Positions 1 through 12,649 of a stretch of DNA of 64,000 nucleotides are shown here, piece by piece. Position numbers and translations under genes: made by a program. The notes beneath the pieces are model-generated. The model did not search any database and was not told where the DNA came from. It saw nothing but the letters and a program-made list of their open reading frames with translations. The number at the start of each line of letters is the position of its first letter. Position 1 is the stretch's first letter. Source of the stretch: Melampsora larici-populina 98AG31 (Eukaryota; Basidiomycota; Pucciniomycetes; Pucciniales; Melampsoraceae); contig NW_006768777.1 of the NCBI RefSeq assembly GCF_000204055.1, positions 1,395,877 through 1,459,876 of the forward strand, given 5' to 3'.

Positions 1-36
1 ATCCGGGTCCGTTCCCGGATTCAACTTTGTATCCCA

Positions 37-1107
37 TATAGTGGGTAGTGTCTAAAAGCGTGAAATGTCGGACCGGGGAAAAAATTACATATGTTCAAAT
101 TTCCCCGTACATGTAGGATTGAGATCACATCCTTCAAGTGGATCAGTTCCTTTCCGACCTTCAAATCCTATTGCGAACTCGAGCCAATTGGTTCCAATTG
201 ACTTTCTTTGGTGTCACATGTAAGTTATTTATCTTGATCGCTTTGTTGTCTTATATATCCAATACTGACAGGATCAATACATACAACAATTTTGTTTTAG
301 GCTATCTCGAACACCGTACGAGCGTTCCAATCTCCAGGAAGAGAAGGATTTGGTTGAAACAAATAGGCAAACCGGTCCTCTCGTAACCATCCGAGAGTTT
401 CATCTTCATCCCAAGACCAACAAGATAATGTTCAATCTCTTGTAAGTCGACCTTTTGCTTGATCTCATTCATGAATTTTTCTTGATTTATCAATTGTTTG
501 ATGCATTTGATAGCTTGTAGGCAGGCCATGAAAGTCAAATGTGGTTCTAATGCTGTCACTAAGACATATACATCTCATCAAACCATTTCTGGCAACTATG
601 CAACTGATGCTGGCCTCGATGTATGTTTTCGCCCTTTTTTCTCACATTTTCATCGAAGATTGTTTTGTCTTATTGATTTCTGCTCTCACTGATACACCAG
701 GTCACAATGCACCCATACGACTCTTTCCGAACCGCTGCTCATGGCTCTGTGACCAATGCTGACTTCAATCGATGACATTTTGTTTGTTTTTCCTTATAAC
801 TTTTTCAAATATTGACTTCTTGCTGTAATTCATGTCCTCACTGATGGAGAAGGTCGCAAAGCACTAGGAATTGTATTGTTTAATTTTCTGTATTGCAAAT
901 TACATTCTATGATGAAAATCTACTTTGTTGTAAAAAAGATGAAAAATTTAAAGCCCTTGAAACAACTCAGAGATAACAATTTCTGATAGCGGCCGATGCA
1001 AGGACTCCAAATCTGTGCTCGGATTCCAATTTGGATCAAATTTGTGGCACTGATAAACTTTTTGCTCCAAATACCCGATTTCACGCTTTTAGACACTACC
1101 CACTATA
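37..1107. mobile_element. Non-autonomous DNA element with 30-bp terminal inverted repeats
   Basis: The ends at 37-66 and 1078-1107 are perfect inverted repeats of about 30 bp (core TAGTGGGTAGTGTC). Both sit in a TATA context, so a TA-type target duplication is possible but cannot be separated from the repeat itself. The interior of about 1 kb holds only short unrecognised ORFs on both strands and no transposase. I infer a Tc1/mariner-like or other non-autonomous element; the superfamily is not established. Confidence 0.65.
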
Positions 1108-1919
1108 TATGTATAACAAGTTGTTTTGCGTTATAATGGGTCAAGTTTGACTGATCACTATGGGTTGAGATATTTGAGTGCGCGCATTGTCCCAAATCCC
1201 CTTCTGGATGCAAATCAATTTCACATGATGTTCTGGGGGAAATTCACTTTCACTGCTGATACGCTTTAATCGCAAGATCATTCAGCTTAAAAACATTGGA
1301 ACCAAGCTCTCTAAAGGTTCTCCAAGCCTAGCGCATCGGTCTGTTTGTGCAATTGTCCCAATGTCTTGTTTAACTTTGACTCCACAAAAATGTGGCAGGA
1401 AGCATAGAATCCAAGCTCAAACTTATCACACGACATAAGCCATCTTGTACACATCGGTGACCACAATTGAACTTTCACGGCAAGTGATGCTCATCATATT
1501 TGAAGAATTGTAGAATTCTGTTCAAAAGATAGATTTAACCGATACGTGCTCGTTTTGAGCATGATTGCAGTCCGCATGACTGATTAGGCACTAAACTTCC
1601 CAAACAAAAAGTTAGACAAGAGACCGGTGGTGTCGATGATCTTTACTTGGAAGAAGGAATGGAGAAGGTAAAGAAAAGTCAAAACTATCGAAAGCTTGAG
1701 GGGGCAGGAAATAAATCGGAAAATGCCAAAGAGAACAACAGTTTCGTAATGCAGTTTTACGAACACAGTTTAGGTAAAGCAGAACAACGTGTCAAGACGA
1801 TCAGCAACCACCTTCAAGACAACTTCCTCAGCAACCAAGAACTACCAAGAGGGAAACAACCATCACATTGAAGTCATCCAGATCATCATTCAAATCAATC
1901 GCAAAGAAACTCAACTTCA
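1108..1919. other. Intergenic stretch upstream of the kinase gene
   Basis: No conserved reading frame or RNA gene is visible. The stretch should contain the promoter and 5' leader of the kinase gene starting at 1920. Short ORFs at 1584-1871 on both strands look random. Confidence 0.4.
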
Positions 1920-3658
1920 ATGGTTCAGCTTTCGATCGAAACTCTTTCTCATGTCATTCAAGATTCAATTTCAACTTTAAAAGGTTGTTTCTGTCAACCA
2001 GGTAAACAAACCAGATCAAGACCATCTCGATTTCCGATATTAATAATCTACAATGATACTGATATATACTTCTATTCAATGTTTCAAAAGATGCGACCCT
2101 AAAGCTCAATGGACGTACATTCAAAATCAGTGAAGTCATTCTACTTTTCCATCATTGACTCATCAAATGCTAACTGTTTTTTTGTTCTCCAATCGAACAG
2201 TCAAATTACTTGGAGAAGGAGGGTTCTCCTATGTTTATCTTGCTGAAGATTTATCTTCTAGAAGATTATTTGCTTTGAAAAAAATTAGATGCACACTTGG
2301 AAGTGATAGTGTTAAAGAAGCATTAAAAGAAGTTGAAGCTTATAGGTTTAGTTTCATCTTCATCACTTTTTTCAAAATCAGATCAAACTCAGAAATTGAC
2401 TTGAGGTATTTGTTTGTTTGTAGACGGTTTCGACATGCGAATATCATCAGGTGTCTGGACTCTTGTGTGATACAGGATAAAGATGGAGACGGGAAAATAG
2501 TGTAGTAAGATACATTTCAACTCGCAATCATAATCTTCTAAAGTCCCAGATAATGAGATCAAAGAATTTTGGATTTCAATATTGATTTCTATTTGAAAAA
2601 TTCGTTTATTTTGTTTCCAATTGATTTTCAAAACCGAATAGTTTATTCTTACCATATTACTCTCGAGGGAATTTACAAGATTTGGTCACTACTCACTCTG
2701 ATAATTCAACAACAATACCCGAACGCGACATTTTAGGTTATTTTATTGGTACTCTGAAAGCAGTCAGAGCAATGCATCGATATACACCTAACAAGAAACC
2801 CACAACAAATCACACCACAGAAACAACCTCTGATTCATCTTCTTATCCTCCTAGTGGATCGCCCAAGAACTTAGGGAACGTAGTATCTTCACCTTCGATA
2901 GTTATCAGTCCTTCAACTAGTTCATCCCCTATTCATGATGACGAAGATGATGACGAAGAAGAACAAATGGGGAAAACAGAAGAAGAACAACAGGAAGCTC
3001 CCTTGATGGGGAATCTTTCGTCTCATGGTGCTCATGAAGATCACCAAGAATCAACAGGACCCGAATCAACCAAAACTTCAACTAAAGCGAATGTGGTCGA
3101 ACCATGGGCTCATCGTGATTTGAAACCGGCTAATGTGATGATCAGTGATGAAGGTCAACCTATCTTGATGGACTTTGGATCTGCTGTGAAAGCTAGAGTT
3201 GAGATCCCTAATCGATCAGTTGCTCTACAACAGCAAGATTTGGCAGCTGAGTTGAGTAACTTCAAAGGTATATCACTTTGAATCACCAACTTAAAAGTTA
3301 ACAATGTTTTTAATGTTTTTATTGCAGACACTCCTCAATGCCTTATCGAGCCCCTGAGTTGTTTGATGTCAAAACAGGTGAACCATTAACTGAAGCTGTA
3401 GATATTTGGTCATTAGGTTGTGTTCTATACTGTTTAGCATATGGACATTCACCGTTTGAAACAAATGATACGATTGAACAAGGTGGTAGTATGGCTTTAG
3501 CTGTGATGAATGGTTCATGGAAGTTTCCTTCGAAGGATCAAACAGGTTATAGTGACGGATTGAAAACTTTGATCAAAGAAATGTTGGTTTTGGATCCTAA
3601 ACTTAGACCGACGGTTGATCAAGTCTTGAAGAAATCTCAAAGTTTACTTCAAGATTAA
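1920..3658 (+). CDS. ENV7: Env7/STK16-family serine/threonine protein kinase
   Basis: Six exons are read: 1920-2001, 2091-2129, 2201-2345, 2424-2504, 2642-3250 and 3328-3658, giving 428 aa with all phases closing. The N-terminus has a CFC pair (Cys23, Cys25) followed by the family signature LKLNGRTFKI. The glycine loop GEGGFSYV starts near residue 45, the ATP-binding Lys is K67, HRD is 273-275 and DFG starts at D293. The APE region reads MPYRAPELF and the C-lobe WSLGCVLY. A low-complexity acidic, Ser-rich insert of roughly 115 aa precedes HRD, as in other basidiomycete members. Yeast Env7 is a palmitoylated vacuolar-membrane kinase that restrains vacuole fusion, and the CFC pair could serve the same anchoring. 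The donor at 3251 (GTTGAG) is unusual but gives the family sequence AAEHSSMPYR. The start is the first in-frame ATG of exon 1 and could lie slightly further downstream. Confidence 0.9.
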
Positions 3659-4318
3659 TCGTCTTGATAAAACATATTTTTTTCTTTCAAAAAGATGATA
3701 TTGTGTGTCATTTAAAAGATCATCGCACTATTCTTGTGAAACAAATTAAAGACTTGTGGGTTTATGTTGATCATGATATCTTTTATGTGATTATAGATCA
3801 GATGCAGATGATATCCCCGAATTTTTATCAGGAAATCGTTTCTGTTTTGTATTTCACTGAAAAAGAAACTCACGTTTTTTATATTTTAGTTGTATTTATA
3901 CTATCTACTTACTCTATCAACTTTTCTGGGGCTTTATTCGTGATACTCAGTAAGAGGACAATCGAAGCTTAACGTTGAACACCATTGGGTGATCATGGAT
4001 TGTCTCATGCTTTTAGGTTAGATTTAAGTTTATACTTAGCAACCGAGTATCAATACGAGAAATAACTGAGCAGAATGTCCCTCGGGTGGTAAGGTAACCT
4101 ACTTCGTCAATGTAACACTACTTGGTAACTCTCTTCTCCTTATCTTGGAAAAATACGAGTTTGACGGAGGTTGAGACATGACGGAATGAGCAGAAGCAGT
4201 CAAATAAATCCCTTTGGTTGGATTTGTTGATGTCTTTCTCTTTCGAATGTTAAGGTTGATTGATTGAAGACAAATCATTGTGTTTATAAGGGTCTTCAAT
4301 TCCGATTTATATGTCATC
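3659..4318. other. Intergenic stretch, 3' end of kinase gene
   Basis: AT-rich sequence with no supported gene. The open frame at 3664-3972 begins just after the kinase stop, has no recognisable domain and looks like 3' untranslated sequence. Confidence 0.35.
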
Positions 4319-4889
4319 ATGAAATTCAATTTGATAGACTTTATCAAACTTCATCTTTTGTTAATATTCCTACAATTCTCCTTTATATTGTCTATTGAAG
4401 ATACTCAAGAATTAAAATTAGGTAGACCAGTTGAGTTGCAAGTAATTTTATACGTAAAAAGAAGTTGATGGGGAAAAAAACTGATAGTTTTGTTTTTCTT
4501 CTTTTTTTCAAAAAAGATAAATCAGATCAATTCAAGAACAAATCGTTTTTGTAAACCTATTGAAGGATTAAAGTTGATTTCAATTCAAGATCCTACATTA
4601 GATTTAATTTATCAATTAGATGCTTCACAAAATGATGATGATGATGATGATCTTGGAGAAAATAAAGCTTTTAAACATATTCTTAGGTCTAAAAACAAAG
4701 CGTTTTCATCTTCTGCTTCTTCTGTAAGTTTTTCGTTGTTTTTTACTGTTTTGGTGGTATTTGAGAATTGTAGATTGAGTATTGATTTTGATTTTCTAAC
4801 AAATAGCGTGTTGATAAGCTCTTGTTTAGATTTTCTTTGAAAATCTCTATTATTATTATGATGATCACATTCTACTTTCTTTGACTTGA
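4319..4889 (+). CDS. Putative small secreted protein, unrecognised
   Basis: Proposed exons are 4319-4441, 4517-4723 and 4830-4889, giving 129 aa. Introns use GTAATT and GTAAGT donors; the second has a CTAAC branch point about 25 nt before its acceptor. The first 25 residues are a convincing signal peptide (MKFNLIDF followed by a Leu/Ile/Phe-rich core ending FILS). The mature part contains the segment FCKPIEGLKLISIQDPTLDL and an Asp run (about residues 69-74). I do not recognise the family. A signal peptide followed by a soluble domain fits a secreted or ER-lumen protein. The last exon is the weakest part of the model. Alternatives are a pseudogene or a longer gene with undetected exons downstream. 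Confidence 0.4.
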
Positions 4890-7069
4890 ATTGGTTTTTT
4901 CATTCGATTGACACTTTTTCCTCTCTCTGCATCTGCAAATCATATTTATTTAACAATGGACTTTCATGGATGTTTCTTTCGTATATGAATGTGAATGTAT
5001 AGCTTATATTTTGGGTCTTGGATTCACTTCAAGTTTGTGACATTTTGATTCTTTTGTGGATTTGGTCTTTGGAAATTGGAAGAGCGAGAGGTGGACTGAA
5101 TTGGCTTGTCTGCTCTACAGAATGATATTTGTACCCACGGAAACGCTGACAGCAACACAATGTCTGGGGTTGAACACTTGCAACTGAATGCAGTATCTAG
5201 CTCATTTTGATTGACTACGTCTCAAGGCACCCATAAAGTCAATGCCAGTCTTCGCTTTGGTGTCAACCGTCCTGAGAAAAGGCTCAAAGTTTCGCGTCGG
5301 TATATTGTAGATTTCTGTTGAGTTACTTGAGAGGCGAGCCTGAGGCTTGGTAGTGGAACATCGGGGGCATCAATCGGAGAGGTGGCGAGGTTCTCAGACA
5401 TATGCCTTTGTGAGATTTTTCCTTCGCTGATGTTTATCGGGGGTGAACTTGGTCATGTGCGGTTCTTTTGTTGACCAAGAGCACCATCACCCAGCTCCTC
5501 TCTCTGAGAAATTTTCTGAGAAAGGAGGCCATCATACTTTGACGGCGAGCTTTCTCTTCCCCGTGTTTGAGGACCTGGAACTCTTTCAAAGCACTGATCG
5601 TTTGGCCTGCCCCATGGATGATCTTACTGGCGTCTTACCTCATAAGCTAGCGGCGGATTAGTCTGTTCTCCGTATCAATCCGCCTAGTTGTAGTGGTTGT
5701 ATTTCAGACATGCATTTAACCCGAGTATTTCTTCCAAGTTCAGACACTGGAATCATCTTTGAAAGCTCCGGTGTCTGGCGAGCTTGCGAGCGTTTGTACT
5801 TGTGTCGAGTCAGTTATGTATTACCTCTTGAGTTTGAGGGTGGAGTCGATGTTCACATGAGATATGTGTGAGGGTCTCCCTGAAAGTACCCGAACGCTCC
5901 GAAGAGCTGATCAGGTTCTCATATATGTATGTGGTAATCAACATGTTAGATCAGATTAGTTGGGTTATCACGAAAGCTAGGCAGTGATACATACCAGATC
6001 AATGAGGTTGAGACAAGGTTAAAAAGTACCGTGAAATTGATCTTATTCCTGTTGCATTCAGACGAGGAACACACGAGGTTGGCCGGCCAAACTAGACGCG
6101 ACGTGTTGATCATATATTTTCGCGCACGCGCGCCGTTCTATCCATTCAGGCACAAGCCACTAGTCATCGGTTAGGTAGGGGTGCTGCAGCTCATAGGTAG
6201 GCGACTTGAGTCGAAAAATATCTTCTATAGCACCACGTAGACATTAAGTTGAGAGGAATCTCAGCGCTCGAATCTGATATCGATATCATCTTGCCAAGTA
6301 GTGGACAGGATCGAAAGAAAGAGACCTCCAAAGCTTCGTTTGGCTACTCTCAATAGAATCATCGAAAGACTGATTCCGTGTTTTTGTTGAACTTGAACAT
6401 CATCATTGTGGCGGGGTTTTTTTTCCTTCAAGGCACAACCGTCAGAAGTAGATCATGAATTAAGCTTAACCTTTGAATAAAACTTTTGGACTGACGCTGA
6501 CCTCAAACCTGATTATTTTGATATCCATCGAAGACCTCAATCTCTACTCAAGCTTTCTATAATATCATCTCTATCACTTTGTTACTTTTCGTCTGCGGTC
6601 TGTTTGGTGCTTATTCTGTGTCTTCCTAACTCTTTTCTATACAAAAACGGCCAATACTCGGCGTCTCTCAAATATCTGGACGTAGGTCTCAATCAATTAA
6701 CCTCGACCCGTGTTCGTCTTTGGATTCCTTAGAATCCTCACCCACTTTCACTTAGTTCACGCCTCTCCACAAGGCTAGATTTAGTTTTCTGTCCTTGCGT
6801 ACTTGTGTTTTGTACTTGATTAATATTTTAATCATACCAACTTTACATCCCTACTGGTCAGTTGCAATAAAGTCTTCTCAGCTGATGATGCCTCATGATA
6901 GCTGATAATGACGCTCTGCTTCACATATCCAGTCTTTTCACCAATACCATTGTTCAAGGACGCGCCGTCGACTCACCTCACACTTATCAAAGTTGACGCA
7001 CTTGCGAACATCAATTTATATGATATACGCTACTTCGACCTAGACACAACACTCTTTCCCATCATCAAT
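4890..7069. other. Long intergenic stretch upstream of the Axl2-like gene
   Basis: No gene is supported. The frame at 5443-5661 (72 aa) has no recognisable domain. The segment around 6115-6135 is rich in alternating CG/CA steps. From about 6400 to 7069 the sequence is pyrimidine-rich, like a fungal promoter and leader. Confidence 0.4.
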
Positions 7070-10000
7070 ATGATGTTTTTTCTGCTTTCAATCATATTCC
7101 TTTCGAACCTCGCGCAGGCCATTCCGTCTCCTCGCCTTTCTGTGGTCTATCCTCTTTCGGATCAAAGACCTCCTGTTGCACGCGTTGGAGTCCCATTTTC
7201 ATGGTCTATCCTTCCTGGTACATTCAACAGCTCAACTGGAAATGCTGGAGTCACCTACTCCGCTACTAATCTCCCTTCATGGGCCAGCTTCAAATCAGAT
7301 GTAGCTTCCATTCAAGGGACCCCTGATACATCCCACCTCGGCAGTATTAGCGTCATAATAACAGCTCACGCGCCTGATAACTCAAGTTCGCTATCCGATA
7401 AATTCAGTATGCTAGTTGTGGATAGTCCTCCTCCTCGCGTCAAGCTTCCCTTGGATACTCAGCTCGGTAATGGTGCTGTTATAGGCTCCGCCAAGTACAA
7501 CCATGCTACTAAGGGTATCACCGTCCCACCGAACTGGTCATGGTCTATTGGGCTTTTACCGGATACCTTTGTGACCTCCTCTGGCGCTGGAATCTATTAT
7601 TCGGCATACGAAGCCGGTACCACTACGCTACCCAGCTGGATCAAGTTCAACACTAACACCGCGACTTTTGACGGAGTGAGTCCCAACGAGCAAAACGATG
7701 TGACAATTGTGGTGTATGGAAGTGATCATTTGGGGTATGGGGATTTAAGTCAAACCTTCACCTTCACCGTCACTCAACACACCCTCGACTTAGTTCAATC
7801 TTTGCCACCTATCAATGCCACAGCTCAAAGCATCATCAACTACGTCATTCCCATGGCCAATTTCAACGTTGATGGGTCTCCCCGCAATTCGACAACCCCC
7901 GTCTCGGAAACTGTCGATCTATCAGCCACACCCTATCTGACCCATGATAAAGAGCATCATTCAATCAGTGGCACCCTTCCAGAGTCCCTTTTAGCTCAAA
8001 CTAATGTTACTATACCTGTGATCTTCAATACCCCAAGCTGCCACAACAATATCACCACACACGTTGTCTTGAGAGTTCTCCCTGGCCTGTTCACTGCACC
8101 TGTCTTACCAGCCTTACGTGTGCAGCCCGGTCAAGCTTTCAGTCTCGATTTGAGCCAATACACCTCAAATCTCAACGCTACTTATTCTCTTGCTCAAATA
8201 TCTCCTCCTGAAGCTCAAAATTGGATTCATTTCACCACTTACCCACTTACACTCTCCGGTACTCCTCCAGAAAGCTATGACAGCCAAGGCGCGCCTGTAA
8301 CGGTGACCCTGCAAGCCACGGGGTTGAACGGTCTGAGGTCTTCTGCAGAATTACCATTTCAGTTTGATGATCAACCAGCTTCGTCCTCTTCCTCAGGATC
8401 AAGTTTGTCCGATGGTGGTAAGATGGCTATCGCTGTGGTATTTGGAACACTAGGTGGCATTATGCTCTTGATCTTGATCATGCGGAGCTGTCGAAAATAT
8501 TGCTCAGCGGATGGGTTGCGCGAGCTTGAAGAAGAGGATGTCTATCAGTCGCATTACGCTTATCCTGGAGAAAAATCAGACATCGGTAAAGCTGTCAGTA
8601 TCAAGGAAACCCCACTTAGCCTCGGAGACACCTTTGTTGGGGTCCACTCACCTAAATGGCAGAAGGAGGCAGAAGCAGGTGGGCCAATGATGGTGGTGAC
8701 TCCGAACGAGTTAGCAGTCGCTGGTGTTGCCCAGCCTCCACCAAAAGCACTCAAACGCCTTGACATCTTCAACGTCTTCACAAAACCTTCGCAGCGTCAA
8801 CGGTTAGATTCCAACTCTCATCCTTCCCTTCGTGGACTCGGTATAGTATCACCAGATCACCGAGTTATCAATGTTCTAGCAAGCTCAGACCCTAGTGCCG
8901 AGGACGACGAAGCCATCGAGGAGGAAGAGGACGATTATGATTCAGAAGACATTCTGCCTCCGGCCAATTACATGCGACATCCCGCGACATCCACTGATGA
9001 TCAACGGTCGAGTTGGAATACAACTGGAAGTTCAAGTCTATTTTATTCTGATACACAAGCCGAGGATAGCGAAGCAGCGTCATCCAGAAGTCCCAAAGGC
9101 AAGTGGTTGGTCAAACCTTCGGCGTCTGTTCCTCGACGACGAAAAGATTTCAAACCGGCGGCCTCAAGACCTGAGCGTCAATCTGATGGCGTGGACGTTG
9201 GAACGATTCGAATGGTAGTTGATCTTGGATCGAGTTCTGATGCAAACACCAGTGATGATGACGGGATTGGCTTATCTGAGTCTTTCGGTGCAATCAAGAC
9301 GGCTGCTTATCGAACGATAAGTCCTCAATCTCTTCAATCAGTTCCAGCTGGGGTTCAAGAGGAGAGTTCGAGCACTTCCTTCAGACCAAGATTAATTGCA
9401 TTCAAGTCTCAACATGTTCCCAATCGTAGCCAAAGCCCTCAAATTCGTAGCGCTTCATCATCGGTCATCCATGATTCAATAACCGAAGATGCTGATGGGG
9501 ATGGGCAGTCACATATCCCACCTGGACAAGAGTCTGATCTCGGTGATATTCAAAGATTGAGTGCTCATTCGGTTTACACTCCCCCAGCACCAATCAATGG
9601 ATCTCCTGCTACTTCCGCCATCTTTTTCTCTCCCCCCCGCGATCAGAACTGGCATATCTCATCTCCCAAGATTCCATCACCCCTGTGCATAGGTTATCCT
9701 GAAACCGATCGCAGGGATCCCGATCAATCATCACACCCTCAAGTTGCGTCCGATCAACCTTCCCACCATGATTCAACAAGTGGGAGTAGCTACACAGCTT
9801 CCAGTCCATCTCCAGATTTGTATCGATCGAACTCCAGCAACGAAAGATTAAACAATCTCAGCGGACCTATCGTCGTCAATGTCGGGGTAGGACAGCCTTT
9901 TCATATGACACCGAAAATCAATCCCCCGTCAGGCGCTTTGATGAGTAGCGAAGGCTCACCTGGTCGAAGTCGGAATCATGTCTCGTCAAGCAATACAACC

Positions 10001-10379
10001 TACTTTGCTTTGACCTACTACCCGGGTCAAGTTGATAAAGATAGAAAGCAGCTTCCTGAGTGGCTACATTTCGATCCTAGGGAATACGAGGTAAGCCGTC
10101 GTTTATTTTTTGATGTCCACCCGCTGGCTTCAAACGCTTTGAATCTTGTCAATCTGACTCTTTGTTTTATATTGGATTCAGGTGTGGGGGATCCCGGGTA
10201 AAGATGACGTTGGTGTACTTCCGATCCAAATTGTCGCACGTAGGACAATCACTCTTCCAGGCTCAAGTGCTCGGCAAGAGCAAGTAGAAGAGATCGTTGC
10301 CCGAGTAGTTTTAGATGTGATGGATCAAAAACCTACCAGTGGCCCTGCTCACGGGGATGTAAGCGTAGTAACGTTTTGA
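7070..10379 (+). CDS. AXL2: Axl2/Bud10-like membrane protein with dystroglycan-type cadherin-like domains
   Basis: Two exons, 7070-10090 and 10182-10379, give 1072 aa. Translation is set at the double ATG at 7070/7073 because it opens a signal peptide (MMFFLLSIIFLSNLAQA). The frame stays open upstream to 6908, so a longer start is possible but would hide the signal peptide. The ectodomain has successive cadherin-like (CADG) repeats with motifs such as GVPFSWSI, LPSWASF and IQGTPD, then LPSWIKF. One transmembrane segment lies at about 451-473, followed by RSCRKYC. A long Ser-rich, acidic cytoplasmic tail follows and ends in another CADG-like segment (QLPEWLHFD, then EYEVWGIPGKDDVGV across the intron). 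Yeast Axl2 is an axial-budding landmark and septin/polarity regulator at the plasma membrane; the same role is inferred here. Confidence 0.82.
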
Positions 10380-11500
10380 ATGGCATGAACCTCATTTTCA
10401 ATTGATTCCTCAGTTCTTTATACTCTTATAATCTCAAGTTGTCGTTTTCATTCGGCTTGTAATATTTGCTGCATTCGTTCGTTTACATCAATCCTTACTC
10501 TCGTTTTTCATGTCTTGTAAACTTTTCTTCTTTTATCCTGATTAAGAGTATCTTTAAACCCATCGATTGACTGTATTTATATACAGGCTTGTATGTTTCT
10601 CCCTTCGATTATCATTGGTTATCATTACTTTCTTTAAATTTCGTCTTTCATGTTTCGCTTTGTTCGGTTTTCTGTTTTAATCAATTTGGTTTGCATGTGT
10701 GGTCATTCACCTTTGTTCTTCTCACGAAAGAAACACTTGCAGAAATAATAGATCCATACGGTGATTCAGTCTTCCTAATGTAATTCTATTACAATCTTGG
10801 TACAGTAAGTGTGACAGAGAAGTTATTTGAGGATTCATTCCAAGGGAGGACAGGGAGGCTTTATATAGTCTTCCATCTCCTACAAAGGACAAAGAAGGCA
10901 ATAGCTGTGGGAAAAATTGCTTGAGAATAATATTACCTTGCATGAGAATGATATTCTCCAACAACAGTGACCTTCAACTTACCTTTTGAGGAGGATATTA
11001 AAGACCCAGGGGATCTCCTTGAAGTGGAAAGAGCCGTGGCCCCAAAAGAGGCTATGACATTCTGAAAACTCAGTGTTTCAATTTGATCTTGGACCCCTCA
11101 ATTCACAGCCCCCAATCCCTGGTGACTGGAAGGCGAGGGTATCCCATGACTTCAAGTTTTTGTCAATAGGTTTTCCAACTGAGGTTAATCAGTTTCAAAC
11201 CAGTCATCATCCATATCTTAAACATCTATGGCACAGGTCTTGTACAGGCATAAGATTAATCTTAAGCAGTTTTTAAAATGACCTTGCAAGTCATCAAGAA
11301 GACCTTGGCCAGTTACAAAAAATCTTGCCAAGTCATTAAAACTCACTCAATTTGTTATTTAAATGATCTTGACCAATGACTACCCAGGTGCAGACTGATG
11401 CAAGACAGAGATCACTTAAGCACTAGCTTTGTGTTGCTGAGATACCATGATGCTGCTATTCTCTGAAGAAAAAAACATGGTTTTATGCAATCTCTCTCAT
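10380..11500. other. Intergenic stretch downstream of AXL2
   Basis: The first 200 bases are T-rich 3' sequence. The remainder has only short frames with no recognisable product and grades into the repeat block that starts near 11.5 kb. Confidence 0.35.
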
Positions 11501-11559
11501 GAAACTTTGTTTATTGATCAATATCAAATGTTGCTACTCCATTGCTGAAGAAAATGATT

Positions 11560-12640
11560 GTCAAGAGAGGTGCTCCCTGTAAACCTTGTTCATCCTTGTA
11601 GAAAGATGTGCAACATGTGGCAATGTCTGGTGGTCTGCTGTACAGGTCTATATGTAATGCTTTGTCACTAAAAAATGTGATTTTTATCTTCTGCACAAGA
11701 AGCATACACTTATCTGAGCCAAGTTTGTTTATCATTCAATTTTTGAGGTCACTATTCTCACACTGTCAGAAAACAAAGTCCCTAAAAACATTCCTCCAGC
11801 AAACCTTGTCCATACCCAGAAAAAGCTACACAACCCCTGGCAAATTCTGGTGGTATTTTGTACCGGTCTATATGTACCTGGGTGCTGAGATATTGTGAAT
11901 TGTATATCCATAGAAGGTGAATATAGCTGTGAGCCCAGGTGGTACTGACTAAAACCTAGGCACAGGGCCATGTTTGCTCTTGCTAGATAGGGCCTGCACC
12001 CAGTCTGTAGTCAAGACCACTAAGGCTCAAGTCTATCTTCATTTTCCGGCCAAAGGATACAAAAATCACAATATCTCAGCAAACCCGTTACACACGGACC
12101 AGTACACAATACCACCAGAATCAGCTGCAGGTTGCGTAGCTGTGTACAGGGATGAACAAGGTTTGCAGGAAAGTTGTTTCTTCAGGATTCTGTTTTCCAT
12201 CATTTTTAGAATGGTGACCCCAAAAATTGAATGATAAAAAAACTTTCCACAGGAAATCTGTGTAATTGACTTGGATAAATCATAAGTATATTCTTCTTTG
12301 GAAGAGTAGCAATAAAGAATTGTACAGACCTGTACAGCAGACCACCAAACTTTGCTACATGTTGCATATCTCCTACAGAGATAAACAAGGTTTACAAGGC
12401 AAATTGGTTCCAAGTTTTTTATAAGAATTGGAATAGTGACACTGAATATTGATCAATAAACAGAGTTTCAGTAGATTAAATTCAATGTAATCATCAGTTT
12501 TTGTTGGAATGACAACCCACAAAATCTCATCAACAAACCTACAAACCCACCTGTGCAGAAGAGCACTGACCTTTGCCATATGTTGTACATCTGTCTATGG
12601 GTATAAAGAAGGCTTATGGGAAAAAGTCTCTGAGAAGGTT
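11560..12640. repeat. Cluster of five diverged copies of an approximately 80-bp motif in both orientations
   Basis: A related block occurs on the plus strand near 11571-11655 and 11800-11880, and inverted near 12085-12165, 12315-12400 and 12550-12625. Each copy has the order aaccttgt, then a cAACatgtgGCAAa-type core, then a CTGGTGGTcTGcTGTACaGGTC-type core, with variations. A second shared piece (ATTCAATTTTTGGGGTCACC and variants) lies near 11737 on plus and 12205-12232 on minus. No ORF runs through the copies. I infer an old, rearranged non-coding repeat or transposon remnant. Confidence 0.55.
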
Positions 12641-12649
12641 TTTTCTTCA

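Noticed and set aside
3664..3972. 102-aa ORF after the kinase
   Set aside because: It starts six bases after the kinase stop, is AT-driven and has no domain; most likely 3' UTR.
5443..5661. 72-aa ORF as a gene
   Set aside because: No domain, signal peptide or splice context; length is expected by chance.
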